64,000 nt of DNA from Sorex araneus (lineage: Eukaryota > Chordata > Mammalia > Eulipotyphla > Soricidae). The stretch covers positions 86,980,626-87,044,625 of the forward strand of contig NC_073305.1 in the NCBI RefSeq assembly GCF_027595985.1, given 5' to 3'. This document shows, in pieces, positions 63,882-64,000 of this stretch (within the stretch, counting starts at the first letter, position 1; each line of letters starts with the position of its first letter). The notes below the pieces were generated by a model that saw only the letters and a list, made by a program, of their open reading frames with translations, was not told where the DNA came from and did no database searches. Position numbers and translations under genes: made by a program.

Positions 63882-64000
63882 CTGCCCGCGGTAGAAAGGG
63901 AGAGTGAGGGTGAGGAGGTGTGAACAAACCCAAATGCTCTCAGGCAATGTCTTCAATGGAAAAACCCAGTGTTGATATAATGTAGGTGTCCCCGTGCTAT
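63882..64000 (-). other. MCM3: MCM3 last intron, partial
   Basis: Pyrimidine tract and CAG acceptor on the minus strand at 63,882. Continues past the window edge. Confidence 0.8.

Overview
The window is mammalian genomic DNA, most likely from a shrew (Sorex type). I infer this from a very dense, recent-looking tRNA-headed SINE family that I recall from Sorex. Two recognisable genes give conserved synteny with human chromosome 6p12. IL17F lies on the minus strand: three coding exons between 27,778 and 35,160, with a TATA box, canonical splice sites and an AATAAA signal. The last coding exon and 3'UTR of MCM3, also on minus, lie at the right edge (63,683-63,881, 3'UTR running down to about 63,165). 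In human the order is PKHD1, IL17A, IL17F, MCM3. No IL17A exon was found here, so it should lie beyond the left edge.

Region by region: 1-27 kb is gene-free and lies downstream of IL17F. It is filled with SINEs, L1 pieces, a long near-perfect palindrome (4,120-4,270), simple repeats and several copies of an unassigned retroposon that I call family X. 27.4-35.3 kb is IL17F. 35.3-63.1 kb is the IL17F-MCM3 interval. It holds many SINEs, a probable solo LTR, an RTE-type LINE with an inverted 5' half, a 105-unit TC repeat, and a good CTCF-like site just 3' of MCM3.

The most interesting structure is a retrotransposition system. One tRNA-derived SINE head carries two kinds of 3' end. Type A ends in an A-rich tail and looks L1-mobilised. 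Type B (and a longer type C) ends in a segment matching the 3' end of an RTE-clade LINE that is itself present twice in the window. Two separate insertions carrying the RTE-type tail, one LINE and one SINE, have an inverted 5' half inside a single exact target-site duplication. That is the twin-priming structure known from L1. The encoded RTE reverse transcriptase looks to me more like nematode RTE proteins than mammalian BovB, which raises horizontal transfer as a hypothesis.

Repeat boundaries are read by eye and are approximate unless a target-site duplication (TSD) is given. In the repeat entries, head means the tRNA-like 5' part with A and B boxes. Type A has the body ending in gtgacccaaaaagc plus A-rich tail. 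Type B has the body ending in the RTE-like tail. Type C is type B with about 85 extra bases before that tail.
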